NCBI RefSeq assembly: GCF_008386565.1 | Contig: NZ_VUKA01000001.1 | Coordinates: 248,001-312,000, forward strand | DNA: 64,000 nt | Origin: Teichococcus oryzae | GTDB taxonomy: Bacteria; Pseudomonadota; Alphaproteobacteria; Acetobacterales; Acetobacteraceae | Reading direction: 5' to 3' | Shown here: in pieces, positions 44,411-56,665 of the stretch | Layout: every line of letters starts with the position of its first letter | How positions within the stretch are numbered: the first letter of the stretch is position 1 | Made by a program: the position numbers and the translations under genes | Notes under the pieces: generated by a model | The model's input: only the letters and a program-made list of their open reading frames with translations | Told to the model about the DNA's origin: nothing | Database searches by the model: none

Positions 44411-46738
44411 TCAGGCCGCGCGGGCCATCGACACGGCCTTCCACACCACCTCCGGCGTGGCGGGCATGTCGAGATGAGTGACGCCCACCGGCGCCAGCGC
44501 ATCCACCAGCGCGTTCATCACCGCCGGTGGCGAGCCGACCGCGCCCGCCTCGCCCGCGCCCTTGACGCCAAGGGCGTTGGTTTCGCAGGGGATCTCCACC
44601 AGCTCCACCTCGATGTCCGGCAGGTCATTGGCGCGGGGCAGGGCATAGTCGTTGAGGCTGGCCGAGATCAGCTGGCCGGTTTCCTTGTCATAGGCGGTGC
44701 GCTCCATCACCGCTTGGCCGATGCCCTGCGCCACGCCGCCATGCACCTGGCCGCGCACGATCAGCGGGTTCAGCGCGTGGCCCACATCGTCCACCACGAT
44801 GTAGCGGGCGATCTCGGTGTGGCCGGTGTCCGGGTCCACCTCCACTTCCGCGATGTGGCAGCCATTGGGGAAGGTGTGCGCCGGGATGGCCGCGACCTCG
44901 GCGGCATCCAGCAGCGTCACCGTCTCGCCCTTGGAGGCGCGCTCAAGCTGCTTCGCCGCCAGTTCCAGGATGCCGATGTCGCGGTCGGTGCCGGCGATGG
45001 CGAAGCGGCCGCCGGTGAACTCGATATCGGCCGGGGAGGCTTCCAGTGCCTCGGCCGCCGCCTGCTTGCCCTTCTCGATCACCGAGGCGGTGGTGGCCAG
45101 CAGCGCCGCGCCTTCCGAATACAGCGAGCGCGCGCCGCCGGTGCCGCCGCCGGAGGGGAGGCCGTCCGAGTCGCCCTGAAGCACGCGGATCTTCTCGACA
45201 GGAATGCCGAGCTGGTGGCCGGTGATCATGGCATAGGCCGTCTCATGGCCCTGCCCGGTGGACTGGGTGCCCACCAGCACGTCCAGCATGCCGTCCGGGG
45301 CGAAGCGCATCGCCGCGCGCTCGGAGGCGTCGCCGCCGGTCGCCTCCAGGTAATAGGCCATGCCGATGCCGCGCCGCTTGCCCCGCGCGGCGGCTTCCGC
45401 CCGGCGCGCCTCGAAGCCGGCCCAGTCGGATTTCTCCAGCGCCTTGTCGAGCACCAGGGCGAACTCGCCCGAATCATAGGTCTGCCCCACCGGCGTCTTG
45501 TGCGGCATGGCCGAGGACGGGACCATGTTGCGGCGGCGCAGCTCGATCCGGTCCATGCCGATCTCGCGCGCCGCGGCGTCGATCAGCCGCTCCACCAGGT
45601 AGTTGCTTTCCGGCCGCCCGGCGCCGCGATAGGCATCCACCGGCACGGTGTTGGTCAGAACGCCGAGGACGTTGGCATAGATCGCCTGGAAGCCATACAC
45701 GCTGGCCAGCACCTTGGTGCCGGCGCCGCAGGGGATGAAGGGCGCGAAGGTCGAGAGATAGCCGCCCATGTCGGCGTAGTTCTTGGTGCGCAGCGCCAGG
45801 AACTTGCCGTCCTTGTCCAGCGCCAGCTCGCCCTCGGTCAGGTTGGCGCGGCCCTGGGTGTCGGACTGGAAGGCCTCCATCCGTTCCGAGGCCCATTTCA
45901 CCGGCCGGCCGAGCTTGCGCGCCGCCCAGCAGCACAGCGCGTATTCGGCGTACATGTAGAGCTTCATGCCGAAGCCGCCGCCGACATCGGGGGTGATGAC
46001 GCGGAACTTCTCCGGCGGCAGGTGGAACACCGAATTCGCCAGGATGTCCTTCACCAGCCAGGAGCCCTGGGTGCCGGCATGCAGGGTGAAGCGCTCGGTG
46101 GCGGGGTCGTATTCCGCCAGGGCGGCGCGGCCTTCCATGCTGTTCACGATGATGCGGTTGTTCACCACCGTCAGCTTGGTGACATGCGCGGCCTGGCCGA
46201 ACAGCGCGTTCGTGGCCGCCTCGTCGCCCGTCGCCCAGTCGAAGCAGATGTTGTTGGGTGCCGTCTCCCAGACCTGCGGCTGGCCCGGCCCGGTGGCGGT
46301 GGCGAGGTCGGTGCAGGCGGGCAGGACGTCGTAATCCACCATCACCGCCTCGGCCGCGTCCCGCGCCGCCTGGACGCTTTCGGCGACGATCAGGGCGACG
46401 CCGTCCCCGACATGCCGCACCCTGTCCACCGCCAGGCCGTAGCGCGGCGTGTTGGCGCGCGGCGAGCCGTCGCGGTTCTTGAGCGGAATGGCGCAGGGAA
46501 TCTCGCCCAGGCCTTCGGCCATCCAGTCCTGGCCGGTCAGCACCGCATGCACGCCGGGCAGGGCGGTGGCGGCGCTGGTGTCGATGGACTCGATGCGAGC
46601 ATGGGCATGAGGGCTGCGCAGCACCACGGCGTGCAACTGGCCAGGCACCGCGATGTCATCGGTGTAGCGGCCATTGCCTTTCAAGAGGCGCGGATCCTCG
46701 ACGCGGCGGACCGCCTGGCTGAGCCCGAACTTGGCCAT
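44411..46738 (-). CDS. Xanthine dehydrogenase/CoxL-like molybdopterin-binding subunit
   Basis: A 775-aa large subunit of the molybdenum hydroxylase family. Marks: [16 protein letters not shown] at the start, the MoCo loop [19 protein letters not shown] at the active-site loop (form II-like, unlike the A-Y-R-C-S-F-R of true CO dehydrogenase), [11 protein letters not shown] and the catalytic Glu in [11 protein letters not shown] dehydrogenase activity is therefore unlikely. The usual FAD (CoxM) and 2Fe-2S (CoxS) subunit genes are not adjacent. Substrate unknown. Confidence 0.9.
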   Translation of the reverse strand: MAKFGLSQAVRRVEDPRLLKGNGRYTDDIAVPGQLHAVVLRSPHAHARIESIDTSAATALPGVHAVLTGQDWMAEGLGEIPCAIPLKNRDGSPRANTPRYGLAVDRVRHVGDGVALIVAESVQAARDAAEAVMVDYDVLPACTDLATATGPGQPQVWETAPNNICFDWATGDEAATNALFGQAAHVTKLTVVNNRIIVNSMEGRAALAEYDPATERFTLHAGTQGSWLVKDILANSVFHLPPEKFRVITPDVGGGFGMKLYMYAEYALCCWAARKLGRPVKWASERMEAFQSDTQGRANLTEGELALDKDGKFLALRTKNYADMGGYLSTFAPFIPCGAGTKVLASVYGFQAIYANVLGVLTNTVPVDAYRGAGRPESNYLVERLIDAAAREIGMDRIELRRRNMVPSSAMPHKTPVGQTYDSGEFALVLDKALEKSDWAGFEARRAEAAARGKRRGIGMAYYLEATGGDASERAAMRFAPDGMLDVLVGTQSTGQGHETAYAMITGHQLGIPVEKIRVLQGDSDGLPSGGGTGGARSLYSEGAALLATTASVIEKGKQAAAEALEASPADIEFTGGRFAIAGTDRDIGILELAAKQLERASKGETVTLLDAAEVAAIPAHTFPNGCHIAEVEVDPDTGHTEIARYIVVDDVGHALNPLIVRGQVHGGVAQGIGQAVMERTAYDKETGQLISASLNDYALPRANDLPDIEVELVEIPCETNALGVKGAGEAGAVGSPPAVMNALVDALAPVGVTHLDMPATPEVVWKAVSMARAA

Positions 46739-46808
46739 GGTGTTTTCTCCCCGGATGTCTCCCCTGGCATAGTTGGCCAAGGCAACGGGCATGGGAAGAG
46801 GGAAGCGT

Positions 46809-48044
46809 TCAGTCCGCTCCCGGCCTGGGGGAGGCCGGCATCGGCAGGGCGGCACGGGCCCAAAGGGTCAGCACCGCCATCAGCACGGCCGCGGTCAGGA
46901 AGCCGGCACCGTAGCCGCCATGCCGGAGCAGGACGCCGAAGCCGATCGAGCCGACCCCTTGGCCCAGGAACAGGGCCATGGCGAAGGCGGACACGGCGGT
47001 GGCGCGGGCCTCGGGCAGGGCCTCGGTGCTGCGGGCCTGCAGCACGCCGTGGAAGCCGAAGAAAAACAGCCCGATCAGCGCCTGCAACACCGCTACCACC
47101 GGCCAGACGGGCGCCAGGGCCAGCCCGGCCAGGGCCAGGGACAGCAGCAGGCCGCCCACCAGCATCAGGCGCATCTCGCCCAGCCAGTTCAGCAGGTGCC
47201 GCGCGGTGCGGGTATAGGCCAGGGCGCCCAGGCCGAAGCCCGCCACCACCAGCCCCGCCTGCCAGGGCTCAAGATGGAAATCCTGGATCAGATAGGAGCC
47301 GATGAAGGGAAAGGCGCCCCCGAACAGCAGCAGCCCGTCCAGAAAGGCGGTGAGCAGCAGCAGGCGGGCCGGGCGGCGGCGCAGCAGCTCCGCATAGCGG
47401 GCGAAGCCGAGATTTCCCACCCTGGAGGGATGGCCGCGCCACAGCCGCGCCCCCAGCGTGGCGGCGATGGCTCCGGCCGTGACCAGGGCTACCGTGGCGG
47501 TGACCATGAACACCGACCGCCAGCCGAAAGCCTGGCCGATGCCGCCCGAAACCGGGCCGGTGAGCAGCTGGGCCATCACCATGCCGGTCATGAAGCGGCT
47601 GATGGTCGCCTGCCGTTCCTCGTAAGGCACGTTGTCGCCGATCCAGGCCAGGGCGAGCGGGATGATGGCGCCGCCCGCCGCCCCCGTGGCGGCGCGCAGC
47701 GCCATCATCTGCCCGAGCGAGCCGGCCATGGCGCAGGCCGCCATGGCCAGGCCATAGGTGGCCAGCCCGATGGTCAGCACCCGCAGCTTGCCGAAGCGGT
47801 CGCCCAATGGTCCGAGGACCACCTGGCACAGGCCATAGGGCAGGGCGAAGGCGGTGATCAGCACCGCCACCTCGGCCACGGTGCTGTGCAGGTCACGCGC
47901 GACGAGCGGCAGCAGCGGGTCGAGCAGCCGCATTCCGCAGCCGGTGGCGAAGGCGGCCGCCGCCAGCAGCGGCAGGATGGAAAGCGTTGGCCTGGCCGCC
48001 TGCGCCGGGCCGGCGGCGCGGCCCTGGCTGTCCAACGGGCTCAC
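46809..48044 (-). CDS. MFS transporter
   Basis: A 411-aa transporter with about 12 TM segments and motif A as [11 protein letters not shown]. The N-terminal half has [13 protein letters not shown], as in YgaY/AraJ-like exporters. Its GTG start overlaps the rlmN stop by 4 nt (GTGA), so the gene is translated with rlmN. Substrate unknown. Confidence 0.85.
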   Translation of the reverse strand: MSPLDSQGRAAGPAQAARPTLSILPLLAAAAFATGCGMRLLDPLLPLVARDLHSTVAEVAVLITAFALPYGLCQVVLGPLGDRFGKLRVLTIGLATYGLAMAACAMAGSLGQMMALRAATGAAGGAIIPLALAWIGDNVPYEERQATISRFMTGMVMAQLLTGPVSGGIGQAFGWRSVFMVTATVALVTAGAIAATLGARLWRGHPSRVGNLGFARYAELLRRRPARLLLLTAFLDGLLLFGGAFPFIGSYLIQDFHLEPWQAGLVVAGFGLGALAYTRTARHLLNWLGEMRLMLVGGLLLSLALAGLALAPVWPVVAVLQALIGLFFFGFHGVLQARSTEALPEARATAVSAFAMALFLGQGVGSIGFGVLLRHGGYGAGFLTAAVLMAVLTLWARAALPMPASPRPGAD

Positions 48045-49288
48045 GCCGCGTCGGGCGCGCGGGCTTCCTGCGCGGCGGCGGGGCGATCCGGCGCGGGCCG
48101 CGCCGCCCGCCTGCGCTCGCTTTCGGTCTTCAGCTGACCGCAGGCGGCCAGGATGTCGCGGCCGCGCGGGGTGCGGATGGGCGAGGAATAGCCGGCATCC
48201 GACACCACCCTGGCGAAGCGGTGGATGGCGTTGTTGGAGGAGGTCTCGTAGGGGCTGCCGGGCCAGGGGTTGAACGGGATCAGGTTCACCTTGGCCGGGA
48301 TGCCCTTCAGCAGCCGCACCAGCTCCCGCGCATCGGCTTCCGAATCGTTGACGCCCTTCAGCATGACGTATTCGAAGGTGATGCGCCGCGCATTGGAGGC
48401 GCCGGGATAGCGGCGGCAGGCCGCCATCAGCTCCTCGATCGGGTATTTGCGGTTCAGCGGCACGATCTCGTCGCGGATGTCGTTGCGCACCGCATGCAGC
48501 GAAACGGCGAGGCCGACGCCCAGCTCCTCGCCGCAGCGATCCATCATCGGCACCACGCCGGAGGTGGAAAGGGTGATGCGCCGGCGCGACAGGCCGATGC
48601 CCTCGCCATCCATGATGATCTTCATGGCCTTGGCGGTGTTCTCGTAGTTATAGAGCGGCTCGCCCATGCCCATGATGACGATGGTGGAAAGCAGGCGCGG
48701 CGTGCCGTCCGTCGGGCTCGGCCATTCGCCATAGCTGTCCCGCGCCGCCATGAACTGGCCGACGATCTCGGCGGCTCCCAGGTTGCGCACCAGCTTCTGC
48801 GTGCCGGTGTGGCAGAACTTGCAGGAGAGCGTGCAGCCGACCTGAGTCGAGATGCAGACCGCGCCGCGATCCTCCTGCTGGTCGGGGATATAGACGGTCT
48901 CGACCTTCTGCCCGTCGCGGAAGGCGAACAGGAACTTGCGGGTGCCGTCCTCGCTGGTCTGCTCGGTGTCCACGCCGGGGCGGCCGACCACGAAGCGCTC
49001 CGCCAGCTTCGCCTGCATCGGCTTGGCGATGGTGGACATCTTCGCGAAGTCGGTGACGCCCTGGTGGTAGATCCAGTGCCAGAGCTGCTTGGCGCGGAAG
49101 GGCTTCTCGCCGATCGACACCATTTCCGCCGCCAGCTCCTCGCGCGACAGGCCGACCAGGTCGCGGCGGCCATCGGGCAGCGTGGCCTCGGGCGGCGCGA
49201 ACAGCGCCGACTTGGCCAGGATGCGTGCGCGCTCGGCTTCGGTCAGGTCCTGGGGCAGATCGGGCTTGGGGGCGACGGACATGCTCAT
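48041..49288 (-). CDS. rlmN: 23S rRNA (adenine-2503-C2)/tRNA methyltransferase RlmN
   Basis: A 415-aa radical SAM enzyme that methylates A2503 of 23S rRNA and A37 of some tRNAs. The 4Fe-4S motif C-x3-C-x2-C is C-T-L-S-C-K-F-C, followed by H-T-G-T-Q. Other marks: [31 protein letters not shown], and the C-terminal methyl-carrying Cys in [12 protein letters not shown]. The final 30 residues are a disordered Arg/Ala tail. ATG 49288 or 49282 may be used. It lies 6 bp downstream of the ialB-like gene. Confidence 0.96.
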   Translation of the reverse strand: MSMSVAPKPDLPQDLTEAERARILAKSALFAPPEATLPDGRRDLVGLSREELAAEMVSIGEKPFRAKQLWHWIYHQGVTDFAKMSTIAKPMQAKLAERFVVGRPGVDTEQTSEDGTRKFLFAFRDGQKVETVYIPDQQEDRGAVCISTQVGCTLSCKFCHTGTQKLVRNLGAAEIVGQFMAARDSYGEWPSPTDGTPRLLSTIVIMGMGEPLYNYENTAKAMKIIMDGEGIGLSRRRITLSTSGVVPMMDRCGEELGVGLAVSLHAVRNDIRDEIVPLNRKYPIEELMAACRRYPGASNARRITFEYVMLKGVNDSEADARELVRLLKGIPAKVNLIPFNPWPGSPYETSSNNAIHRFARVVSDAGYSSPIRTPRGRDILAACGQLKTESERRRAARPAPDRPAAAQEARAPDAA

Positions 49289-49294
49289 GATGGG

Positions 49295-49810
49295 TTACCG
49301 GCGGCCGGCCGGGCACTCCTTGCTGATGGCTTCATAGGCGGCGGTGAAGCCCGAAAGGGAAAAGGTGTCGGTGGCCCGGCCGCGGCCCTGCGGGCCGGTG
49401 CCCTTGGCCACCGCGTTGGCGCCCGCCTTGAAGACGGCCACGGCGCGGGTGCCCTCGCGGGCGAAGGCGTTGTCCTGCGCGGGATAGAAATCGAGGTCTG
49501 TGCCGCCGACCTCGACCTCGACCTCGGCATTGCGGACATAGGTGTAGCCGGATTGCAGCGCCACCTGATCCCGCCCCTGCGGGCGGTGCGTCACCGTCAG
49601 GATGACGTTCTGCCGGTTGCCGGCCCCGTCGGTCTTGCTGGCGCGGGTGAAGGCGTAGCAGATCTTCTGCGCGCCCTGGCCCATGGAGGCGGCGGTCCAG
49701 TCACCGAAGGTGCCAAGCGCCTGCGGGCGCTGCTGGGCGGCAGCGGGAAGCGACGCCATCATCGCGATGGGCGCGCCGATCAGGATCAGATTGCGAAGGA
49801 GCCGGGTCAT
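49295..49810 (-). CDS. Invasion-associated locus B (IalB) family protein
   Basis: A 171-aa secreted protein with a signal peptide (M-T-R-L-L-R-N-L-I-L-I-G-A-P-I-A-M-M, cleavage near A-A-A-Q). The mature part has G-T-F-G-D-W-T-A and I-C-Y-A-F-T-R-A-S-K, typical of the IalB fold common in alphaproteobacteria. Two Cys (51 and 166) may form a disulfide. The family was named from Bartonella but is widespread in free-living bacteria. It is the first gene of an ialB-rlmN-MFS run. Confidence 0.85.
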   Translation of the reverse strand: MTRLLRNLILIGAPIAMMASLPAAAQQRPQALGTFGDWTAASMGQGAQKICYAFTRASKTDGAGNRQNVILTVTHRPQGRDQVALQSGYTYVRNAEVEVEVGGTDLDFYPAQDNAFAREGTRAVAVFKAGANAVAKGTGPQGRGRATDTFSLSGFTAAYEAISKECPAGRR

Positions 49811-49940
49811 CGCCGTCACATAAGGGTTGCTGAGGCAGGGCCGCAACCGCGGGGCCGTTATCGGCCGGCGGGCGCCCCCAGGGATGTGGCACGTCAGCCC
49901 GCCATCCGAAAGGAAAAAGGCGGGAATTTTGTGCGACGCG

Positions 49941-50774
49941 TCATTTTGCCGCGGACCGCGCCGGCGGCCACAGGACCTTGTCGCGGTAGTTGCAGGCCTC
50001 CCGCGCCACGCAATGCCAGCATTCCGGCAGGCGCGCCTTGCAGATATACCGCCCATGCAGGATCAGCCAATGATGCGCGTCGCGCAGCAGGTCGGCCGGG
50101 ACGCGCTGCATCAGCCCATCCTCCACCTCGCGCGGGGTCTTGCCCGGGGCCAGGCCGGTGCGGTTGCCCAGGCGGAAGATGTGGGTGTCCACCGCCATCG
50201 CCTCGGCCCCGAAGGCGACGTTCAGCACCACATTGGCCGTCTTGCGGCCGACGCCGGGCAGGGCCTCCAGCGCCACGCGGTCGGCCGGCACCTCCCCCCC
50301 ATGCCGGTCCAGCAATTGCCGCGACAGGGCGATCACGTTCTTCGCCTTGCCCTTCCACAGCCCGATGGAGCGGATGTGCCGCGCCACGCCTTCCTCCCCC
50401 AGCGCCACCATGGCGGCGGGGGTGTCGGCCTCGCGGAACAGCGTCGCCGTGGCCTTGTTGACGGACACGTCCGTCGCCTGCGCCGACAGCGCCACCGCCA
50501 CCAGGAGGGTGTAGGGAGAGGTGAACTCAAGCTCCGTCCTGGGGGCGGGATTGGCTTCGGCCAGCGCCCGGACGAAGCGCTCCGCCTGGGCGGCCGACAT
50601 GCGCCGGGCGCGCCGCGGCGCCTCGGCGGTGCCGTGCAGGGGGCGCTTGCTGCCGCGCGGCCTGCGGCTCGCCGCCAGGGCCGGGTCCGGTTCCAGCTGG
50701 GCCGGCGGTGGGATGGAGGTGGCATCCGCCGGGAGGGGAATGGGTGTCGGGGGGGATCTGGAGGGTCGTTTCAT
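49941..50774 (-). CDS. nth: Endonuclease III
   Basis: A 277-aa base-excision DNA glycosylase/AP lyase for oxidised pyrimidines. Marks: L-S-A-Q-A-T-D, the helix-hairpin-helix L-P-G-V-G-R-K-T-A-N-V-V (catalytic Lys), V-D-T-H-I-F-R-L (catalytic Asp) and the 4Fe-4S cluster C-x6-C-x2-C-x5-C at the C-terminus. ATG 50774 adds a Pro/Arg-rich tail of about 58 residues before the conserved M-S-A-A-Q-A-E-R-F; a start at 50600 would give a standard 219 aa and cannot be ruled out. Confidence 0.94.
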   Translation of the reverse strand: MKRPSRSPPTPIPLPADATSIPPPAQLEPDPALAASRRPRGSKRPLHGTAEAPRRARRMSAAQAERFVRALAEANPAPRTELEFTSPYTLLVAVALSAQATDVSVNKATATLFREADTPAAMVALGEEGVARHIRSIGLWKGKAKNVIALSRQLLDRHGGEVPADRVALEALPGVGRKTANVVLNVAFGAEAMAVDTHIFRLGNRTGLAPGKTPREVEDGLMQRVPADLLRDAHHWLILHGRYICKARLPECWHCVAREACNYRDKVLWPPARSAAK

Positions 50775-50840
50775 GGGCCGCGAATCGTGAGGGGCCGCGC
50801 CACCTGGGCAGCGCATCCCGACAACCTATGTAGGTCGCAA

Positions 50841-51350
50841 ATGTCCGCAATGCCCGAAACCGGTCCGGAGCCGCCATTGTTCGAGGCGGTCAGCACGCCG
50901 CCCCGCTCCCTGCGGCCACTGGCGCTGGCGGTGCTGGCCGTGTTGTGCGTCGGCTGGCCGCTGGTGGGCGGCGTGGTGTTCATGTTGATCGGCGCCTGGC
51001 CGGTGGTGCCATTCCTGGGCCTGGAATCGGCGCTGGTGCTGTTCGGGGTGATGCTGCACCACCGCTGGTCCGGCCGCGCGTGGGAGGTGATCTCCATCGG
51101 GCCCGCCCGCCTGTCGGTGCGCTGGCGGGATGGGCGCGGCCGGCAGGACGAGGCGGTGCTGGACCCTTACTGGGTGCATGTGGAGCTGTGCGACCGGCGC
51201 GGCCTGACCCTGGTGCAGCGCGACCGCCGCGTGCCGGTCGGGCGCTTCCTGTCGGCGGAGGAGAAAGCGGATCTGGCGGCGGCGTTGCGGCAGGCGCTGG
51301 CGGCCTATCGCCAGCCCGTTTTCGACAATCCGCAATTGCGCGCGCCCTGA
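50841..51350 (+). CDS. DUF2244 domain membrane protein
   Basis: A 169-aa protein with two TM helices (about residues 27-70: L-A-L-A-V-L-A-V-L-C-V-G-W-P and V-P-F-L-G-L-E-S-A-L-V-L-F-G) and a soluble C-terminal part W-E-V-I-S-I-G-P-A-R-L-S-V. The P-F-L-G-L-E motif and layout are those of DUF2244, a family of unknown role in alphaproteobacteria. It is divergent from nth. Confidence 0.82.
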   Translation: MSAMPETGPEPPLFEAVSTPPRSLRPLALAVLAVLCVGWPLVGGVVFMLIGAWPVVPFLGLESALVLFGVMLHHRWSGRAWEVISIGPARLSVRWRDGRGRQDEAVLDPYWVHVELCDRRGLTLVQRDRRVPVGRFLSAEEKADLAAALRQALAAYRQPVFDNPQLRAP

Positions 51351-51422
51351 AGAACAGGCCATTCAGGGCAGGCACCGCCAGGACGGCCGGAAGGCGGTTC
51401 CCGGCCTCAAGGAGAAAATCCC

Positions 51423-51887
51423 ATGGCTCAACGCCGCAGCGCCGGCCTGCGCATGATCCGGCATGGCAGCAACGTGGCAGGCATGCTGGAGGCGGCACGG
51501 CAGGTGGCCGGGTCCCGGCTTTCGGCGGAGCAGGCGGTTGCGCGCGGCCTGGATGCCACCGTCCTGGAATATGGGCGGATGGTGCCGGAGAAGCTCCTGG
51601 CCTTCAGCGCGGCCCAGGCGGCGCTGTGGCAGGGCGGGACGCGGCTCATGCAGCGCGGCATGGAATATGGCTTCGGGGAGGCCGCGGCCCATCAGGCGCT
51701 GTTGCGCGGCAGCGCGGCGAGGGGACCGGCGGGCTGGGCCACGGCCCAGGCGGAATGGGCCGCCGGCGCCGGCCTGCGGGCTGCCCGCTTCTGGACCCAG
51801 CTCGGCGCCGAGGCCCTGGACATGGCGGAACAATCGCTGAAGCCCGTGCGGCAGACGGTGGCGGCCAACCGCCGGCGGCTGGGCTGA
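51423..51887 (+). CDS. Phasin-like protein
   Basis: A 154-aa Ala-rich helical protein. A-R-G-L-D-A-T-V-L-E-Y-G-R-M-V-P-E-K-L-L and A-F-S-A-A-Q-A-A-L-W fit a phasin-type domain, which coats polyhydroxyalkanoate granules. No PHA synthase or depolymerase gene is nearby, so the role is inferred from the domain only. Strong AGGAG eight bases before ATG 51423. Confidence 0.65.
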   Translation: MAQRRSAGLRMIRHGSNVAGMLEAARQVAGSRLSAEQAVARGLDATVLEYGRMVPEKLLAFSAAQAALWQGGTRLMQRGMEYGFGEAAAHQALLRGSAARGPAGWATAQAEWAAGAGLRAARFWTQLGAEALDMAEQSLKPVRQTVAANRRRLG

Positions 51888-51918
51888 AGCCCGGCGGCGC
51901 CGGCGGGCAGGGGGCGGC

Positions 51919-53289
51919 TCAGGACGTCAGGTCACCCGCGGCGAATTCATCGATCTGCGCCTGCCGGCCCCGCGCCGTCACGGCATAAAGCAGCAGGATC
52001 GCCAGCAACAGCCCGCCGGCGATGAGCGGCGCCGCCGCGCCGCCGCTGCTGACCCGGACCAGGATCAGCCCGATGCAGACCAGCATGCCCAGGGCGGGGA
52101 TGATCACCGGAACCTCGAAGGCGCCACGGGGCTCGCCGGCGCGGCGCTTCAGCACGATCAGCGCGCCATTGACCAGCGCGAAGACAAACAACAGCAGCAG
52201 CACGGTGGCGCTGGCCAGCGCCGCGATGGTGCCCAGCATCGACAGGCCCAGCACGATCACGAACAGCGCGCCGATCGCCACATGCGGCGTGTGCCGCGTC
52301 GGATGCACGCGGCCGAACGCCTTGGGCAGCAGCCCCTGCCGTGACATGCCGTAAAGCAGGCGGGAAGCCATGACGTAGTTCACCAGGGCGGTGTTGGCGA
52401 CGGCGAAGATGGTGATGCCGATGAAGCCGATGGAGGGGAACCAGGGCGCGGCGCGGCGCACCACCTCGGCCAGCGGGGCGGGGGCCTCGGCCAGTTCGCG
52501 CCAGGGCACGACCGAAACGGCGGTGACGCAGATCGCCATGTAGATGACCGTGGCGATGATCATCGCCAGGATCAGGCCCATTGGCATGGTGCGCTCCGGG
52601 TTCTTGACCTCCTCGGACAGGTTCAGCGTGTCCTCGAAGCCGATAAAGGAGAAGAAGGTCAGCACCGCGCCCTGGAACACCAGCAGGGCGGTGCCCGCGG
52701 CCTCCCCGCCGCCCGGCGTTTCGGGCCATTCGAACAGGCTGGCGCTGCCCCAGTAGGGCAGGCCCACGGCGATCACCAGCAGCAGGCCGAACGCCTCCAC
52801 CAGGGTGCAGAACGCGTTCAGCCACAGCGATTCACGGACGCCGCGCAACAGGATGCCAGCCAGGATCAGCAGGAAGCCGGCGGCCAGCAGGGCCACGGGA
52901 ACGCCTTCCAGGCCAAAGGCGACCTGCAGGTTCCGCGCCACCACATTGGCCTGCGTGGCGATCGAGGTCAGGCCCGAGCAGGCCACGGCCAGCCCCACCA
53001 CATAGCCGAGCAGGGGGCTGCGATAGGCGCGATGGGTCACATAGGCCGCGCCGCCGGCACGCGGGTAGCGGGACGCGATGGTGGCATAGGACAGGCCGGT
53101 CAGCAGCGCCGCCACCATGCTGACCAGGAACGCCATCCAGATGGCGCTGCCCATCAGCCGCGCCGCCTCGCCCACCAGGCCGTAGATGCCCGCCCCGAGC
53201 ATGGAGCCAAGGCCATACATCATCAGCAGGCCGAGGCCGATGCGCCGCTGCAGCCCTGGCTCGGCGCCGCGTGCCGTGTCGGTTGCCAT
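51919..53289 (-). CDS. APC family amino acid permease
   Basis: A 456-aa permease with about 12 TM helices. The TM1 motif G-L-G-S-M-L-G-A-G-I-Y-G-L-V-G and Y-A-T-I-A-S-R-Y-P-R-A-G-G-A-A-Y-V are diagnostic of amino acid-polyamine-organocation transporters, and F-F-S-F-I-G-F-E-D-T lies in TM6. It imports or exchanges amino acids or amines; the substrate is not evident. It lies downstream of amtB but is separated from it by a terminator. Confidence 0.9.
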   Translation of the reverse strand: MATDTARGAEPGLQRRIGLGLLMMYGLGSMLGAGIYGLVGEAARLMGSAIWMAFLVSMVAALLTGLSYATIASRYPRAGGAAYVTHRAYRSPLLGYVVGLAVACSGLTSIATQANVVARNLQVAFGLEGVPVALLAAGFLLILAGILLRGVRESLWLNAFCTLVEAFGLLLVIAVGLPYWGSASLFEWPETPGGGEAAGTALLVFQGAVLTFFSFIGFEDTLNLSEEVKNPERTMPMGLILAMIIATVIYMAICVTAVSVVPWRELAEAPAPLAEVVRRAAPWFPSIGFIGITIFAVANTALVNYVMASRLLYGMSRQGLLPKAFGRVHPTRHTPHVAIGALFVIVLGLSMLGTIAALASATVLLLLFVFALVNGALIVLKRRAGEPRGAFEVPVIIPALGMLVCIGLILVRVSSGGAAAPLIAGGLLLAILLLYAVTARGRQAQIDEFAAGDLTS

Positions 53290-53366
53290 GGATTGCCTTC
53301 CTCCGCGTCAGAAGCGTGACAATCCCCGTAACCATGCGCCGTCCCGGCGGTTGCGGTTCCGCACAG

Positions 53367-53398
53367 AAAGGGCGCCGGGGATCGCCCCGGCGCCCTTT
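53367..53398. terminator. Strong bidirectional terminator after amtB
   Basis: AAAGGGCGCCGGGG pairs perfectly with CCCCGGCGCCCTTT (14 bp) around the tetraloop ATCG. It lies 22 bp after the minus-strand amtB stop (53421) and before the APC permease gene. It is the clearest intrinsic-type hairpin in the window, though the U run is short. Confidence 0.7.
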
Positions 53399-53420
53399 CC
53401 TCACCGCCGCGGGAGGCGGC

Positions 53421-54803
53421 TCAGCCGAGGCGCTCGCCGTGCAGGGAAACGTCGAGGCCCTCGCGCTCCTCTTCCTCGGACACGCGCAGGCCCATCACCA
53501 GGTCGATCGCCTTCAGGATGATGAAGGTGCCGATGGCGGTGAACACGAAGGTCGCGGCCACGGCGTAGAGCTGCAGCATGAACTGCGCGAAGGAGCCGGC
53601 GATGCCCTCCGGCGCCGCCGGTGTGGCCGAGAGCGGGCCATAGGCGAAGATGCCGGTCAGCAGCGCGCCGACGATGCCGCAGATGCCATGCACGCCGAAG
53701 GCGTCCAGGCTGTCGTCATAGCCGCACCAGTGCTTCAGGGCCGTCGCGCCCCAGAAGCCCGACAGGCCGGCGATCAGGCCAATGACCAGGGCCGGGAAGG
53801 GCAGCACGAAGCCGGCCGCCGGGGTGATGGCGACAAGGCCCGCCACCGCGCCTGAGATGGCGCCGAGCACGGAAGGCTTGCCCTTGATGACCCATTCGGC
53901 GGCCACCCAGGCGAGCACGCCGCCGGCGGCGGCCACCTGCGTCACCAGCATCGCCATGCCGGCGCGGCCGCCCGCGCCGCCGGCCGAGCCGGCATTGAAG
54001 CCGAACCAGCCTACCCACAGCATGGCGGCGCCGATCACCGCCAGGGCCAGGTTGAACGGCGCCATGTTCTCCGTGCCGAGGCCGGTGCGCTTGCCGAGCA
54101 TCACGGCGCCCACCAGGCCCGCGACGCCGGCATTGATGTGCACCACCGTGCCACCCGCGAAGTCCAGCGCGCCGAGGCCGAAGATCCAGCCATTCGGATG
54201 CCACACCCAGTGCGCCACCGGGCTGTAGACCAGCAGCGACCAGAGGATGGTGAACACCACGAGCGAGGAGAACTTGATCCGGTCCGCCCAGGCGCCGGTG
54301 ACCAGGGCGGGGGTGATGATGGCGAAGGTCATCTGGAACATGACGAACACCGTCTCGGGGATGGTGAAGGCCACCGCCGCGTCGCCGCTGCCCAGGGTGA
54401 AGGGCGCCGACCAGTTCTCCGCCACGCCCGACAGGAAGACCTTGGACAGGTCGCCGACATAGGCGCCGCCTTCCCCGAAGGCCAGGCTGTAGCCCGCCAC
54501 CATCCAGATGACGCTGGCCAGCGCCGCGATGAAGAAGGACTGCATCATGGTGGCGAGCACGTTCTTCTTGCGCACCATGCCCGAATAGAACAGCGCCAGC
54601 CCGGGAATGGTCATCATCAGCACCAGGGCGGTGCTGGTCAGCATCCAGGCGGTGTCGCCGGTGTCCGGGGCCGCCGCGGCGTCCTGCGCCAGGGCCGGGC
54701 CGGCCAACGCAAGCGTGGCCAGGAAGGCGGTCAGGGGGGTGGCGAGCGCCGCGGCAATGCCGCGGGCCCGGGGAGCGATCGCTCGCATCATCCTCATTTC
54801 CAT
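53421..54803 (-). CDS. amtB: Ammonium transporter
   Basis: A 460-aa Amt/Rh channel protein with a cleavable signal peptide (A-L-A-G-P-A-L-A-Q) and 11 TM helices. The twin-His pore is visible as V-V-H-I-N-A-G-V-A-G and D-A-F-G-V-H-G-I-C-G; A-L-F-Y-S-G-M-V-R-K-K-N and W-H-P-N-G-W are other marks. ATG 54803 is used here; ATG 54830 overlaps the glnK stop as TGATG and is a real alternative. GlnK binding would block the pore when nitrogen is ample. Confidence 0.96.
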   Translation of the reverse strand: MEMRMMRAIAPRARGIAAALATPLTAFLATLALAGPALAQDAAAAPDTGDTAWMLTSTALVLMMTIPGLALFYSGMVRKKNVLATMMQSFFIAALASVIWMVAGYSLAFGEGGAYVGDLSKVFLSGVAENWSAPFTLGSGDAAVAFTIPETVFVMFQMTFAIITPALVTGAWADRIKFSSLVVFTILWSLLVYSPVAHWVWHPNGWIFGLGALDFAGGTVVHINAGVAGLVGAVMLGKRTGLGTENMAPFNLALAVIGAAMLWVGWFGFNAGSAGGAGGRAGMAMLVTQVAAAGGVLAWVAAEWVIKGKPSVLGAISGAVAGLVAITPAAGFVLPFPALVIGLIAGLSGFWGATALKHWCGYDDSLDAFGVHGICGIVGALLTGIFAYGPLSATPAAPEGIAGSFAQFMLQLYAVAATFVFTAIGTFIILKAIDLVMGLRVSEEEEREGLDVSLHGERLG

Positions 54804-54829
54804 TGCTGTCGTGTGGGCGCTGACCGGCA

Positions 54830-56631
<1,802 letters not shown>

Positions 56632-56665
56632 GGCCGCGATCGCTCGCCTCACGGGGCAGCGGGCC

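Noticed and set aside
44411-46738. Aerobic CO dehydrogenase large subunit
   Set aside because: The A-Y-R-C-S-F-R active-site loop of true CO dehydrogenase is absent; only form II-like A-Y-R-G-A-G-R is seen.
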